Part shown: positions 15,001-22,312 of the stretch, in pieces
How the letters are laid out: each line of letters starts with the position of its first letter
Numbering within the stretch: the stretch's first letter is position 1
Source: a virus
Direction: 5' to 3' (one strand)
IMG/VR virus record: IMGVR_UViG_3300025131_000300
Location: 1 to 28,790 of that record
DNA length: 28,790 nt
Made by a program: the position numbers and the translations under genes
The notes under the pieces: generated by a model
The model's database searches: none
What the model saw: only the letters and a program-made list of their open reading frames with translations
Told to the model about the DNA's origin: nothing

Positions 15001-16543
15001 AAATGAAGATTTTGTTGAGAAACTTAATGCCTGGAGAGTTTTATCTCCTGAGCAAAAAGATAAATTTGCAGATTTATTAGCTGCCCAATATAATGAGTCT
15101 GCAAAAGTTACAATGGGTATAGATAATCAATTAGAGGATGAATTTATATATGCTTTAAAAAGTGGTTTGCAAGGTAAAGCTCTTCCCGTTATGCCCTCGT
15201 ATAAAGATGCAGATGGTTTAGTAACTGCTGCGTGGAAAAACTCTACACATCCCTTTGTTGTTCAATCTCGTAAAGGTTATGTACCTCCTGAGTTATTAGT
15301 TTCGTATAAGGAAGCTGCACAATCTACAGATCATATAAATCGTAGTCGTATTTGGGCTGAAGTTAATGCTGGAACTAATACTACTAAGGCTAGACTTCAT
15401 ATTGAAGATCCGTATATTTTAGATATGAAGGGTGGTGATTATGACCAGCAGCAGTATAAAAATGCTATATCTGCAGCTAAACGAGCTGGAAATGATGCTG
15501 TTATAGTTAGAAATGTAACAGATGGTGGTAATGTCGCAGGAGATGTTTATATAGTTTTTAAGAGTGATCAAATACGTTCAGCGACTGCCATGTATGATCC
15601 TCTTGAAGCCCCAGTTCGCAAGAATGTTTTAAAAGAGTATGATGCTAGGTATAAGAAATTATGGGATGAACATAAAGCACTTATGAGAAAAGCTCTTGAA
15701 TTAAATAGTCAAAGGATAGCCGCAGAAAAATACTTTTCGTCTGTCCCTGGACTTCCTGATTATACTCGAAAGATGGATGGCCTTTCACATGCGTTATCAG
15801 ATATTAATTCAAAATTTAAATCTTTAAATTCTGAGTTAAGAGCAAATGGTAATGCGCGTTTTGAGATGTATGGTTTAAAGAGTGGTATCGCGCCAAATGA
15901 TCTTGATATACTTGTACTTGAAAGAGTAAAAAAATATCAGGAATTAGATAAGCTAAAAGAAGAAATTAGATTAGCCCAAAGTGAAATGAAGTCTGGTCCA
16001 TTCTCTGGTATTTTTGATTCTGATGAGATGGTATCTGAACATGATATTAAACTTAAAGCGCTTCAGGAAAATGTACAATCATATATAGAATTAAAAAGTG
16101 AATTAGGCTTAGTAGACGGATCTATGTTAGGATTTGAGGAGGAAATAGTTAACACTCCAGGGCTTCTGGAAATTCCTGATGAGGATCGTTGGACCTTTCC
16201 AGATGATATGTTACCTACTAAAGATGTCATGGCTTCTTGGGGTGGGATAGCCATACCTTTGGGAGTTGGAGGCGCTGCCCACACTTGGCTTGTTAATGAT
16301 GCTGAAGCTCAACAGGAATTAGAAACTGAGCTTGTACCAGATGATGAACTAACTGCAGATATAGGTAATATTCTAGATACCTTTGATATTCCTGGCCTCG
16401 ATTCTCCAGAGGCGAAAGAGAACTTTATACTCAGGAATAAAGACTGGGGATATAGGATAAGTGAGAAGGATAAGAAAAGAAGTAAGGATTTACAAAAGAT
16501 ACATTTATGGCGAACTAAGGAGCTGGGAGGAAATGATCTATAA
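12074..16543 (+). CDS. Giant virion protein with split ADP-ribosyltransferase-like motifs (1489 aa)
   Basis: The largest gene here; ATG at 12074 with GGAAAG upstream. The N-terminal 300 residues look like a phage-internal protein. Residues about 525-575 (YHASKGDIRFFDED, then GFFFASNPATSKAGLY) match the start of the ART domain of phage polyvalent proteins: H534 for NAD binding and the aromatic FFFAS block. Residues about 1106-1178 (LHIEDPYILDMKGGDY, then GDVYIVFKSDQIRSATAMYDP) match the end of the same domain. About 530 residues lie between them. Near the C-terminus is a Gly/Ala hydrophobic stretch (about 1390-1412). Such proteins are thought to be injected with the DNA to modify host targets. 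The ART assignment is by motif memory; the catalytic acid is not certain. The alternative is a purely structural protein. Confidence 0.65.
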   Translation: MTQVSINSNTRNVVGDDRALFLKQLEEQYPNGFKALNSLVFDLNDAQEYVDNQPVKDLTNKKDPGQSDTNLSGGITPSFSGGSGVSAGSGRNLLLDFFFKTPQGLAMGVEDLVSLTGIANEFLTMSPSQRYGYQGQAWHNKYTKPAVEAVKKLAPVAAKGYMSYLSPSVENLPERAEFGGLVSDIASGIKEGVHERGAASLVEPLDLAFPIAGKTSRVLSGKSTALSPKELSKHYWDDSPDVVNKRVRERADRREGLFAEQRIEEDFYNRFEALKSELAQGMGKDITNWKEDVDLPVEIEAANYKKGGAYEAEWKGSRSVEDIENELDDVYADWWEHLGDRGEKGRMPRPIGELAKESLFKQMPEGYRSYYEDNARYKELDDEQRRIIGLPLRISSRTDIAKRLDSIQNEMVPLGQRISEYPESFRNIEAVENRLQVLNAKIWDAENEIGEAASYNNPVDIWDTGENQLALDNLQATLDGLELDRNDLLQQKLAFPEIQKEVLARIEELGTYDKETLAVIDRALDQGFYAVGYHASKGDIRFFDEDLRQKGTGGGDSREGFFFASNPATSKAGLYTQSTLHGELLDRRSDVKYWLEDLDLQATDAKAKKGDIKRDIQKTLLNNYLEDIDYTNLDKSTRNIRDFLDRDLDTLETVRRRTFGTRDTVEGLSTYEKAYDWPKYIDNVEQNLHSFFRLFREGRKPTTYTQSELKKLGLTHDDVQKEKSFTASEEILTDKFNVDFERLASVSDTYDYSMWVGGKEIEIPEKVITTMESLGWLGFDNPIEALNVAFDMRHNRSQRSIIYDYDLKPAPFPGSISDETVEHLRNLAISFSNTSVKLKDIRHLRTKGTDIESVPLSKGLKNVFPRQGSLSEHRNISVITPWRSRIRPDDQYAINAQNVAIRTGEYPDWYKPDPPMGFQPFTSDQIKDNLNYFINEMDAYRTLPNRSPVDFEGVPIFNEQVDGTITPLSLLKFKDTNEDFVEKLNAWRVLSPEQKDKFADLLAAQYNESAKVTMGIDNQLEDEFIYALKSGLQGKALPVMPSYKDADGLVTAAWKNSTHPFVVQSRKGYVPPELLVSYKEAAQSTDHINRSRIWAEVNAGTNTTKARLHIEDPYILDMKGGDYDQQQYKNAISAAKRAGNDAVIVRNVTDGGNVAGDVYIVFKSDQIRSATAMYDPLEAPVRKNVLKEYDARYKKLWDEHKALMRKALELNSQRIAAEKYFSSVPGLPDYTRKMDGLSHALSDINSKFKSLNSELRANGNARFEMYGLKSGIAPNDLDILVLERVKKYQELDKLKEEIRLAQSEMKSGPFSGIFDSDEMVSEHDIKLKALQENVQSYIELKSELGLVDGSMLGFEEEIVNTPGLLEIPDEDRWTFPDDMLPTKDVMASWGGIAIPLGVGGAAHTWLVNDAEAQQELETELVPDDELTADIGNILDTFDIPGLDSPEAKENFILRNKDWGYRISEKDKKRSKDLQKIHLWRTKELGGNDL

Positions 16544-16965
16544 TGCCTATTTATAGTTTTGTATGTAAAGACTGTGGCATAGAAGATGATGTGCATAGGA
16601 AAGTAGATGATCGAGCTAAGCCGGTCGAATGTCGTTGTGGAGCTAAGATGAGCCGAATGCTTGAAAGATTTACTGTAGACACATTTGAGCCTTATTATGA
16701 CGAGGGCCTTGGAAGCGATGTTTATTCTGCTCGTGATAAAAAAGCTATTATGAATAATTTGGGAGTGGTTGAGGCTGGAGACCAAGTTCATGGAGCTAGG
16801 ATTTTCGATGAAAAAAGTCCTAACCTTATAAAGAAACAGCCGCCGCAGGGCAAGCGAAAAAAGATGCCTAAGGCCTTTGATGATGCTGTTATAGAAGTAT
16901 CAGATGCAGATGGACATACCGTTTCTAGGGAACTCTCTGGAAACATAGCAGGGTATGATAATTAA
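16543..16965 (+). CDS. FmdB-type zinc-ribbon protein (140 aa)
   Basis: The N-terminus MPIYSFVCKDCG with C8-x2-C11, and VECRCGAKMSRM with C30-x-C32, is the FmdB/CxxC regulatory zinc-ribbon pattern, here with the shortened second knuckle (C-x-C) that I associate with phage versions. About 100 further residues are basic and polar without a recognised domain (KKQPPQGKRKKMPKAFDDAV). Start shares a base with the preceding stop. Phages often carry this protein between portal and scaffold genes; its role there is unknown, perhaps nucleic-acid or assembly-related. Confidence 0.75.
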   Translation: MPIYSFVCKDCGIEDDVHRKVDDRAKPVECRCGAKMSRMLERFTVDTFEPYYDEGLGSDVYSARDKKAIMNNLGVVEAGDQVHGARIFDEKSPNLIKKQPPQGKRKKMPKAFDDAVIEVSDADGHTVSRELSGNIAGYDN

Positions 16966-16966
16966 C

Positions 16967-16993
16967 AACTCCATAACATATTGTTACGGAGAA
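16967..16993. repeat. Dispersed palindrome, copy 4, before the scaffold gene
   Basis: Left arm CTCCATAACA (16969-16978), centre TAT, right arm TGTTACGGAG (16982-16991). One A/C mismatch in + strand RNA. It begins two bases after the zinc-ribbon stop codon, and a small hairpin GGAAG (17004)/CTTCC (17014) follows before the next gene. Confidence 0.8.
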
Positions 16994-17041
16994 GAGTCGG
17001 GCTGGAAGTTAATCTTCCTACTAACTAGCGGGGGATGAAAA

Positions 17042-17908
17042 ATGACTGAAGTAGTTCGGGGCGACACTGGCATGGCAGAAGAAGGCAATATTAATTCTTA
17101 CCTAGAAGATCAAGCTCAAGAGTTTGGTGAAGATGATCTTGATATTGATGCAGTGTTAGAAGGTACACAAGTGCAGGATTCTAATCAGTCTTCGCGAGAA
17201 GGCACTGATACGGTTCTTGCTCGTTTAGATGAATCAGACCCAGCTGCGGCTGAAGCTGTTAGAGGTATGCAGCGCCGCATGAGTCAAAATAATAATGAGT
17301 GGCATGAGCTTCGCTCTGAGGTTTTAAATCTCAGGGAACAAATGATCTCGACAAGAGAAGAAAATGCTCAGCAACCTGTAGCTCCGCAAGAGGAAGAACC
17401 ACTTCCTGAAGGTGTTACAGAACAGAATATGGAAATCTTTAAAGCTATGGCTGATCGTCTCGGGTATCTTCCTAGGGAAGAACTCGTGCAGCGAGAAGAA
17501 AATAGAGCGCAAGAACAGAGTGCTGAAAGCGCAGTTAATGCTGACCTCCAAGCAGGGGTTGACATGTATGGAGAGCAGTTTGGCACTATGGATAGTGCAG
17601 GTAATTTTACCTTAAATCCATCTATTCAGCGTAGGCTTGATAGCCGAATGCAATCACTTCAAGATCCTTCTAGGGGCGTGACGCCTTTAGATCTGTTTCG
17701 TATGGAATTTCCAGAAGCTGGTGGTGCAAGGCGTAAATCAGCTCTTCGAGAGAATAGTCCTAATATTGAAAGTCGTCCTTCACCCAATGTAGTTCGTAGG
17801 AGTGGAGCATCTACTCCTGGATCGGGTGTAGATATAAGGGCAGGTGAAGCTAGCCCAGAAGATGTTTTGGATCGTGCGTGGGCTTTGGCGCGGCGGGAAT
17901 TAACTTAA
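17042..17908 (+). CDS. Scaffolding protein, putative
   Basis: A 288-residue acidic, Gln/Glu-rich and largely helical protein directly before the capsid gene. ATG at 17042 with GGGGATG upstream. Coiled-coil-like sequence at about 80-110 (MQRRMSQNNNEWHELRSEVL) and a Pro/Glu linker near 112-125 are typical of scaffolds; the C-terminal part (GASTPGSGVDIRAGEASPED, then VLDRAWALARRELT) ends in a basic amphipathic helix that could bind coat protein, as in P22-like systems. It would shape the procapsid and leave before or during packaging. Assigned by position and composition, not by family motif. Confidence 0.75.
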   Translation: MTEVVRGDTGMAEEGNINSYLEDQAQEFGEDDLDIDAVLEGTQVQDSNQSSREGTDTVLARLDESDPAAAEAVRGMQRRMSQNNNEWHELRSEVLNLREQMISTREENAQQPVAPQEEEPLPEGVTEQNMEIFKAMADRLGYLPREELVQREENRAQEQSAESAVNADLQAGVDMYGEQFGTMDSAGNFTLNPSIQRRLDSRMQSLQDPSRGVTPLDLFRMEFPEAGGARRKSALRENSPNIESRPSPNVVRRSGASTPGSGVDIRAGEASPEDVLDRAWALARRELT

Positions 17909-17927
17909 TAATTAAAAGGAAACTATT

Positions 17928-18929
17928 ATGGCTGCTGGAGATGCAGTACTAGGAACTAGCAGTTCTACTGCTATAACATGGGGGCCTCTACTATCCTCCA
18001 CTGTTATGAATTACTTGGACTCGGGGATGCTCCGAGATCAGGTACATAAGCGGAGTCCTTTCTGGTCGTGGCTTCGTGAAGGTAATCGTATTAAACGACT
18101 GACTGGTGGCGAGCGTATTAAGCTTCCGGTGATGTATGAAGGTAGTGGAAACTTCAAGCGCTATTCTGGACTTGAAGCCCTTGATCCCACTGGCTACGAA
18201 GGAATCACAAATGCCTTTTTCAACTGGAAACAGGCGGCCACGAGTGTTGTGATTTCTGGTCTTGACAAACGCTCAAACCAGGGTGAAAGTCGTATTCGTG
18301 ACTTGACCAAAGATAAAATCTTCCAGGCTGAGTCGACCTTGGCAGATAACCTGGCCACTGATGCTTATAGCGATGGTACTGCTAATGGCTCCAAGCAAAC
18401 CACTGGCCTTTCGGCTATGGTTGACAGTACTCCTGCTACCGGCACTTATGGAGATATCAACTCCGCTAATAACAGTGCGTGGCGTAATAATGCTATCACT
18501 GGTGTTGGTAATGGCGCGGTGAACTTGCTGCCGAACCTTCGTACGATCTATAATGATTGCACAGAAGTTTCTGGTGTTGAGGGCGAGCCTGATGGTATCT
18601 TCACGACTCAGTCGATTGCTGAGACCCTGGAATCTTTGGTTGTTCCTGCTATCCGTTATACCGGTGGTGGTACGAGTGACTTGTCCAGCCGCCCGACTTT
18701 CCGTGGCGCTAGCATCAACTTTGAGTCCAAGTGTCAGAGTGGCACAATGTATGTTTTGAACTCTAAGCATATCTTTTCTTTCGTGCATCGTGACGCTGAT
18801 TTTGCTATGGCTGATGGTGGCTTGCAGAATCCAGTTAACCAGGATGCTTTCATTGCTCCTATCCTTTATCAGGGTAACATGGGTACGAACCTTCGTAATG
18901 CCTTAGGCATTCTTACGGGGATCACCTAG
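17928..18929 (+). CDS. Major capsid protein
   Basis: 333 residues; ATG at 17928 with AAAAGGA upstream. Size, position after the scaffold, and sequence features fit an HK97-fold coat protein: an N-arm with WGPLLSSTVMNYLDSG, an E-loop region (KRLTGGERIKLPVMYEGSGN), a helical P-domain and a C-terminal A-domain (KHIFSFVHRDADFAMADGG). The sequence is clearly richer in C/G-ending codons (acc, ggc, gac, ctg) than its neighbours, as expected for the most abundant protein of the phage or for an imported gene. No decoration fusion is visible. Confidence 0.88.
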   Translation: MAAGDAVLGTSSSTAITWGPLLSSTVMNYLDSGMLRDQVHKRSPFWSWLREGNRIKRLTGGERIKLPVMYEGSGNFKRYSGLEALDPTGYEGITNAFFNWKQAATSVVISGLDKRSNQGESRIRDLTKDKIFQAESTLADNLATDAYSDGTANGSKQTTGLSAMVDSTPATGTYGDINSANNSAWRNNAITGVGNGAVNLLPNLRTIYNDCTEVSGVEGEPDGIFTTQSIAETLESLVVPAIRYTGGGTSDLSSRPTFRGASINFESKCQSGTMYVLNSKHIFSFVHRDADFAMADGGLQNPVNQDAFIAPILYQGNMGTNLRNALGILTGIT

Positions 18930-18943
18930 AAGGAGTTTTAGAG

Positions 18944-19294
18944 ATGGCAACTGGAGAGGTTAATTCCAGGTACATTGGTAGAGCGGGTAACCTTATGAGT
19001 GTATCGGGTACCTTTGATGCTGATGGAGCTGAAATTATATACTTATCAGGGCAAAAAGGCTCTAGCATAACTGATGCAAGTGGTAGTGCTGGATCTGATG
19101 TAACTGATGACAGAGCGGGTAACCGTATAGTTAGTTGTATGGTAACTCCTGCAGGGGATCTTAATGATAAGTCATTTTACATAACCTTGAATAGTAATAA
19201 TGATACAGCTGATACTTTGAATGGTGCTATTTATATAACAACTGATGATACGGGAAATGACGCGTATCATTATACTGCACTAATGCAGTTGTAA
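18944..19294 (+). CDS. Putative head decoration or minor virion protein (116 aa)
   Basis: A 116-residue Gly/Ser/Asp/Thr-rich, beta-looking protein 14 bases after the capsid stop, with AAGGAG 8 bases before the ATG. It has no membrane or coiled-coil sequence. Small beta proteins directly after the coat gene are commonly capsid decoration proteins; that role is inferred from position only. Confidence 0.65.
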   Translation: MATGEVNSRYIGRAGNLMSVSGTFDADGAEIIYLSGQKGSSITDASGSAGSDVTDDRAGNRIVSCMVTPAGDLNDKSFYITLNSNNDTADTLNGAIYITTDDTGNDAYHYTALMQL

Positions 19295-19319
19295 AGGGAA
19301 GAAAGGATAATAACTTATT

Positions 19320-19808
19320 ATGTTCATGCAAACTGTAAATCGCACGGATGTTGAAAAAGTCTGGGTTAACTTCACTAATAGTGATGGGGCCACAGTAACT
19401 ATTCATCATCCGGTTGTAAAGTTTCATGGTAGCGCTACTGCAGCTAGTATCGTGACTAATGAAGCAGCCACCAATCCTTCTATATTTAGAGGAGCTGAAG
19501 TCGGTGGTGAGGGAGGATGCACTATTGGCATCGCTTATGAGGATGTAGTTAATGGTGCAATAGGCCTTTGTCAGGTGTATGGCTATCATGAAAGTGCTGT
19601 TCTTGCCAGAGTTGATGGAGCTAGAACTATTCGTGCTGGCTCTGGTATGAATGCAGATCATACTACTGTAGGCTTTAACAGCCTTAATGCTGGGAACGCT
19701 CCTACTGTTATTGCTATGCAGACTATTAGCAATAGGATGATTAGCGCGGCTGTAGATAGTGGTGCTAGTACCACTTATACTGACCATGTATTTGTCAGGG
19801 CATTGTAA
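19320..19808 (+). CDS. Putative virion protein (162 aa)
   Basis: A 162-residue beta-rich protein (TVNRTDVEKVWVNFTNSDGA; VTIHHPVVKFHGSATAASIV) with several Gly and Ala runs. An AAAGGA sequence lies about 13 bases before ATG 19320 and would fit an internal ATG at 19326 slightly less badly, so the first two residues are uncertain. It is the last gene before a palindrome copy and a strong terminator, closing the head module. A second decoration or head-surface protein is the likeliest role. Confidence 0.65.
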   Translation: MFMQTVNRTDVEKVWVNFTNSDGATVTIHHPVVKFHGSATAASIVTNEAATNPSIFRGAEVGGEGGCTIGIAYEDVVNGAIGLCQVYGYHESAVLARVDGARTIRAGSGMNADHTTVGFNSLNAGNAPTVIAMQTISNRMISAAVDSGASTTYTDHVFVRAL

Positions 19809-19835
19809 AACTCTGTAACAAATTGTTATGGAGCT
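19809..19835. repeat. Dispersed palindrome, copy 5, at the end of the head module
   Basis: Left arm CTCTGTAACA (19811-19820), centre AAT, right arm TGTTATGGAG (19824-19833). All ten positions pair in + strand RNA, two as wobbles. It begins directly after the stop codon and runs into the terminator hairpin. Confidence 0.8.
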
Positions 19836-19885
19836 GTGAGAGGGGGTCATGGGCCTTCTTGCTTCGACCCCCTCTTACACTTTTT
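19836..19885 (+). terminator. Intrinsic terminator after the head genes
   Basis: AGAGGGGGTC (19839-19848) pairs with GACCCCCTCT (19866-19875); GTG/CAC extends the stem across a two-base bulge, directly before TTTTT (19881-19885). The loop is 17 bases. This is the clearest factor-independent terminator in the window. The capsid module is therefore likely insulated from the glycosyltransferase cassette. Confidence 0.8.
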
Positions 19886-19899
19886 AAGGAAGGGACATT

Positions 19900-20193
19900 T
19901 TGGACCACACTAGTATACCAAAAGAGGAAGATCAAAAGAAATTTCCTTGGTGGTTATCTTGGTTAAAGCCACATCAAGGAAGCACAAAAAATGATTATAT
20001 AGTTAAATGTAGTTGCGGTAGAGTTATGTGGCTTCATTCTAATAATAAGGTAAGAAGGCATCATATAGGCTGTAATCAAACTCCTATAGTTGAAGGAACT
20101 TTATGGGACTTTTTTAAAATGAAGACAGGGCTACTAAAATATCGCACTTTGAGCGAGTGCTTTAAGGATTTTATGGAAGGGAAAGCAGAATGA
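19900..20193 (+). CDS. Hypothetical protein with cysteine knuckle (97 aa)
   Basis: TTG start at 19900, supported by AAGGAAGGG just upstream and by overlap of its TGA with the next ATG. The 97 residues include VKCSCGRVMWLHSNNKVRRHHIGC, three cysteines and a histidine pair that could bind zinc, plus an aromatic N-terminus (FPWWLSWLKPH). Unknown family. It is the first gene of the glycosyltransferase cassette and may be an accessory factor for it. Confidence 0.65.
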   Translation: MDHTSIPKEEDQKKFPWWLSWLKPHQGSTKNDYIVKCSCGRVMWLHSNNKVRRHHIGCNQTPIVEGTLWDFFKMKTGLLKYRTLSECFKDFMEGKAE

Positions 20194-21068
20194 AGTTAGT
20201 AATAGGATTTCCATGGTATATAGGGCCAGAGGATAGTACTTTTCCTGCGTACTTTGATATGATGATGTACTTTGGGGCGTTGAGGGAAAGAAGTTTGTGG
20301 ATAAACAGTTTAGAATATGAAGAAGCAGAAAAAATATTAGAAAAGCTTCCTAGCTTAGATGAAACTGGTTATGAGAAAGGCTTAGCAGACCCATCTTTAG
20401 AAGAGTGGAAAAAGTTAGGCAAGATAGAGGTTATTTTAGTAAATCACAGTAGAACATCGTTAGTTGGCCTTGCCAGAGAAATGATAGTAGACACAGCAGT
20501 AGAACTAGAAGCTGATTATTTATTTTGGTGGGACGATGATATGAGGTTCGAGAAAGATGCCTTTCTTCGCCTATGGAGGCACCAGAAACCTGTTATAAGC
20601 GCGTTAGCTTTCACCGCTAGAGATCCCATATTTCCAGTTATATTTCGGCTAACTGAAAAATGGGATATGGCTAATAAGAATAAGATAGTGGAGAAAAGTG
20701 AAATAGTGCTAGACTATCCTAAGGATCAGTTGATAGGAAGTACTGATCTAGGTGGAGATCTAGCTCTTGGGGCGGCTGTGTGTCTTTATGATATGAAGAT
20801 ATTTAAGCAGATTCCTAAACCTTGGTTTATGAGTACTGGATGTGGAGAAGATTATTTCTTTAGTTATCGCTGTAAAGAGTTTGGGGTGGAGAGGTGGATG
20901 GATACTGGTGTAAAGACTGCTCATGTTCACCATGCTGTTAGATGGTGCGATGAAGAGTTTTACTTAGAATCTAGAAAAGAATTTTCTGATACTTATGAAA
21001 AAGAATTTGGTGCTGTTGCTGAATATCAAGGGATGCCTGTAGGAAATAATATAGGAGGGCTTTCGTGA
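20190..21068 (+). CDS. GT-A type glycosyltransferase (292 aa)
   Basis: The core has the metal/sugar-nucleotide motif WWDDD (D115-D117), preceded by AREMIVDTAVELEADYLFW, as in GT-A enzymes. GCGEDYFFSYRC (217-228) supplies the acidic ED pair of the acceptor site, and HVHHAV (from H245) a C-terminal metal-binding histidine. The N-terminus (MKLVIGFPWYIGP) is the first strand of the Rossmann-like domain. It should transfer a sugar from a nucleotide donor; donor and acceptor are unknown. ATGA overlap with the gene before and GTG/TGA overlap with the next show one translational unit. Cytoplasmic; no membrane span. Confidence 0.8.
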   Translation: MKLVIGFPWYIGPEDSTFPAYFDMMMYFGALRERSLWINSLEYEEAEKILEKLPSLDETGYEKGLADPSLEEWKKLGKIEVILVNHSRTSLVGLAREMIVDTAVELEADYLFWWDDDMRFEKDAFLRLWRHQKPVISALAFTARDPIFPVIFRLTEKWDMANKNKIVEKSEIVLDYPKDQLIGSTDLGGDLALGAAVCLYDMKIFKQIPKPWFMSTGCGEDYFFSYRCKEFGVERWMDTGVKTAHVHHAVRWCDEEFYLESRKEFSDTYEKEFGAVAEYQGMPVGNNIGGLS

Positions 21069-22312
21069 AAAACCTCCTAACTATAGTTATTCCTACATGG
21101 AATAATAGAGATATGCTTAAGGTATGTATAGAGTCTTTATTTCTTTATACTAAGTATCCTTTTGAGGTTATTATAATTGATAATGGCTGTGATGGTGAAG
21201 TAGTTAAAGACTTACCAGAAGAGGCTAAAAAGTATATTCGAGTAATAGAGCCAGAAGAAAACTTAGGATGGATGAAGGCTCATAATTTGGCTCTTGAGTC
21301 TGTGGAGACTCCTTATTACTGTTTGCTAAATGATGATGTTGTCTTTATTCCAGGACAGGCAGATTTTTGGAGAAGGTTAACTGCACATCTAAAAGGTGAC
21401 GTGGTAGCATCTGGCCCAGGAAGTAATTTTGTTGCTGGGAATCAGAGTATTCATCTTACTGCAGTATCAACAGTTTGTGACAGTAGTTTTTTGATAGGCT
21501 TCTGTATGGTTATTAAGACAGATATATTTAAAGAAGTTGGAGGCCTTGATGCTGACTTACCTGGGGGTGATGATTTAGATCTTAGTATAAGACTTATGGA
21601 AAAAGGTTATGTACTTAGAGTAGATAAATCAGCTTATTTATATCATTGGGGACAGTCTACAGGCAAAAGAGTTCATGGAGAAGATTGGGATTCTCTTTTG
21701 TCGCAAGAAATAACAAATAATGCTCTTATGTCAAAGCATGGAGTGAAAGCTTGGATAGATTGCTCTAAAGCTCATTGGCGTAATCCTGTAGATTGGAATT
21801 TGGAAAGTACTGGTACTCTTGAGGATAGTTGGTATGAGGATATACTGTCTGACTTTAATGGATCTATTGGCTTAAATATAGGATGCGGAGCTAAGAAAAT
21901 ATCAGGCACTGTAGGGGTTGATATTAGACCTTCTGGAGAACTTGGGGAAGGTGGGCAAAGACATGAAGAATCTTCGGCAGATATAGTAGCAGAAGCTACA
22001 GATATCCCTTTGGATGATTCTAGTCAACCTTATATAGTGGCTGCTCATGTATTAGAGCATATGATAGACCCGATAGAGGCTTTAGAAGAGTGGCATAGAT
22101 TATTAGCTCCTGGAGGCTCTTTGTTTATTACCCTTCCAGATCATGCTATAGAGAATACACTTGTTTTAGATTATACTCATGTTCATGCTTATACTACTAG
22201 TAGCTTAGATAACCTTATTAAGGCTGTGGGTTTTGAAGTTATATCTATTGAGCAGGGGGCGTTTAATACTATAAGAGCTATATGTAAGAAGTCGGAAGGG
22301 ACACTAGTATGA
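21065..22312 (+). CDS. Glycosyltransferase family 2 - SAM methyltransferase fusion (415 aa)
   Basis: Two domains. Residues 1-240 are a GT2 enzyme: VIPTWNNRDMLKVCIESL at the start, IIIDNG, NDDV (89-92) as the DxD-type motif, and GGDDLDLSIRLMEKGY (168-183) at the acceptor site. Residues about 265-410 are a class I methyltransferase: SAM-binding loop GLNIGCGAK (269-277), VDIRP, the AAHVLEHMIDP segment typical of sugar O-methyltransferases, and LAPGGSLFITLPD. The enzyme would add and then methylate a sugar on a glycan. GTG start at 21065 overlaps the preceding stop; the end overlaps the next ATG (ATGA). Confidence 0.85.
   Translation: MKNLLTIVIPTWNNRDMLKVCIESLFLYTKYPFEVIIIDNGCDGEVVKDLPEEAKKYIRVIEPEENLGWMKAHNLALESVETPYYCLLNDDVVFIPGQADFWRRLTAHLKGDVVASGPGSNFVAGNQSIHLTAVSTVCDSSFLIGFCMVIKTDIFKEVGGLDADLPGGDDLDLSIRLMEKGYVLRVDKSAYLYHWGQSTGKRVHGEDWDSLLSQEITNNALMSKHGVKAWIDCSKAHWRNPVDWNLESTGTLEDSWYEDILSDFNGSIGLNIGCGAKKISGTVGVDIRPSGELGEGGQRHEESSADIVAEATDIPLDDSSQPYIVAAHVLEHMIDPIEALEEWHRLLAPGGSLFITLPDHAIENTLVLDYTHVHAYTTSSLDNLIKAVGFEVISIEQGAFNTIRAICKKSEGTLV

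Noticed and set aside
18273-19850. Long antisense frames opposite the capsid and decoration genes (171 and 207 codons)
   Set aside because: Length is explained by the codon bias of the sense genes. No ribosome-binding site or neighbouring gene in that direction.
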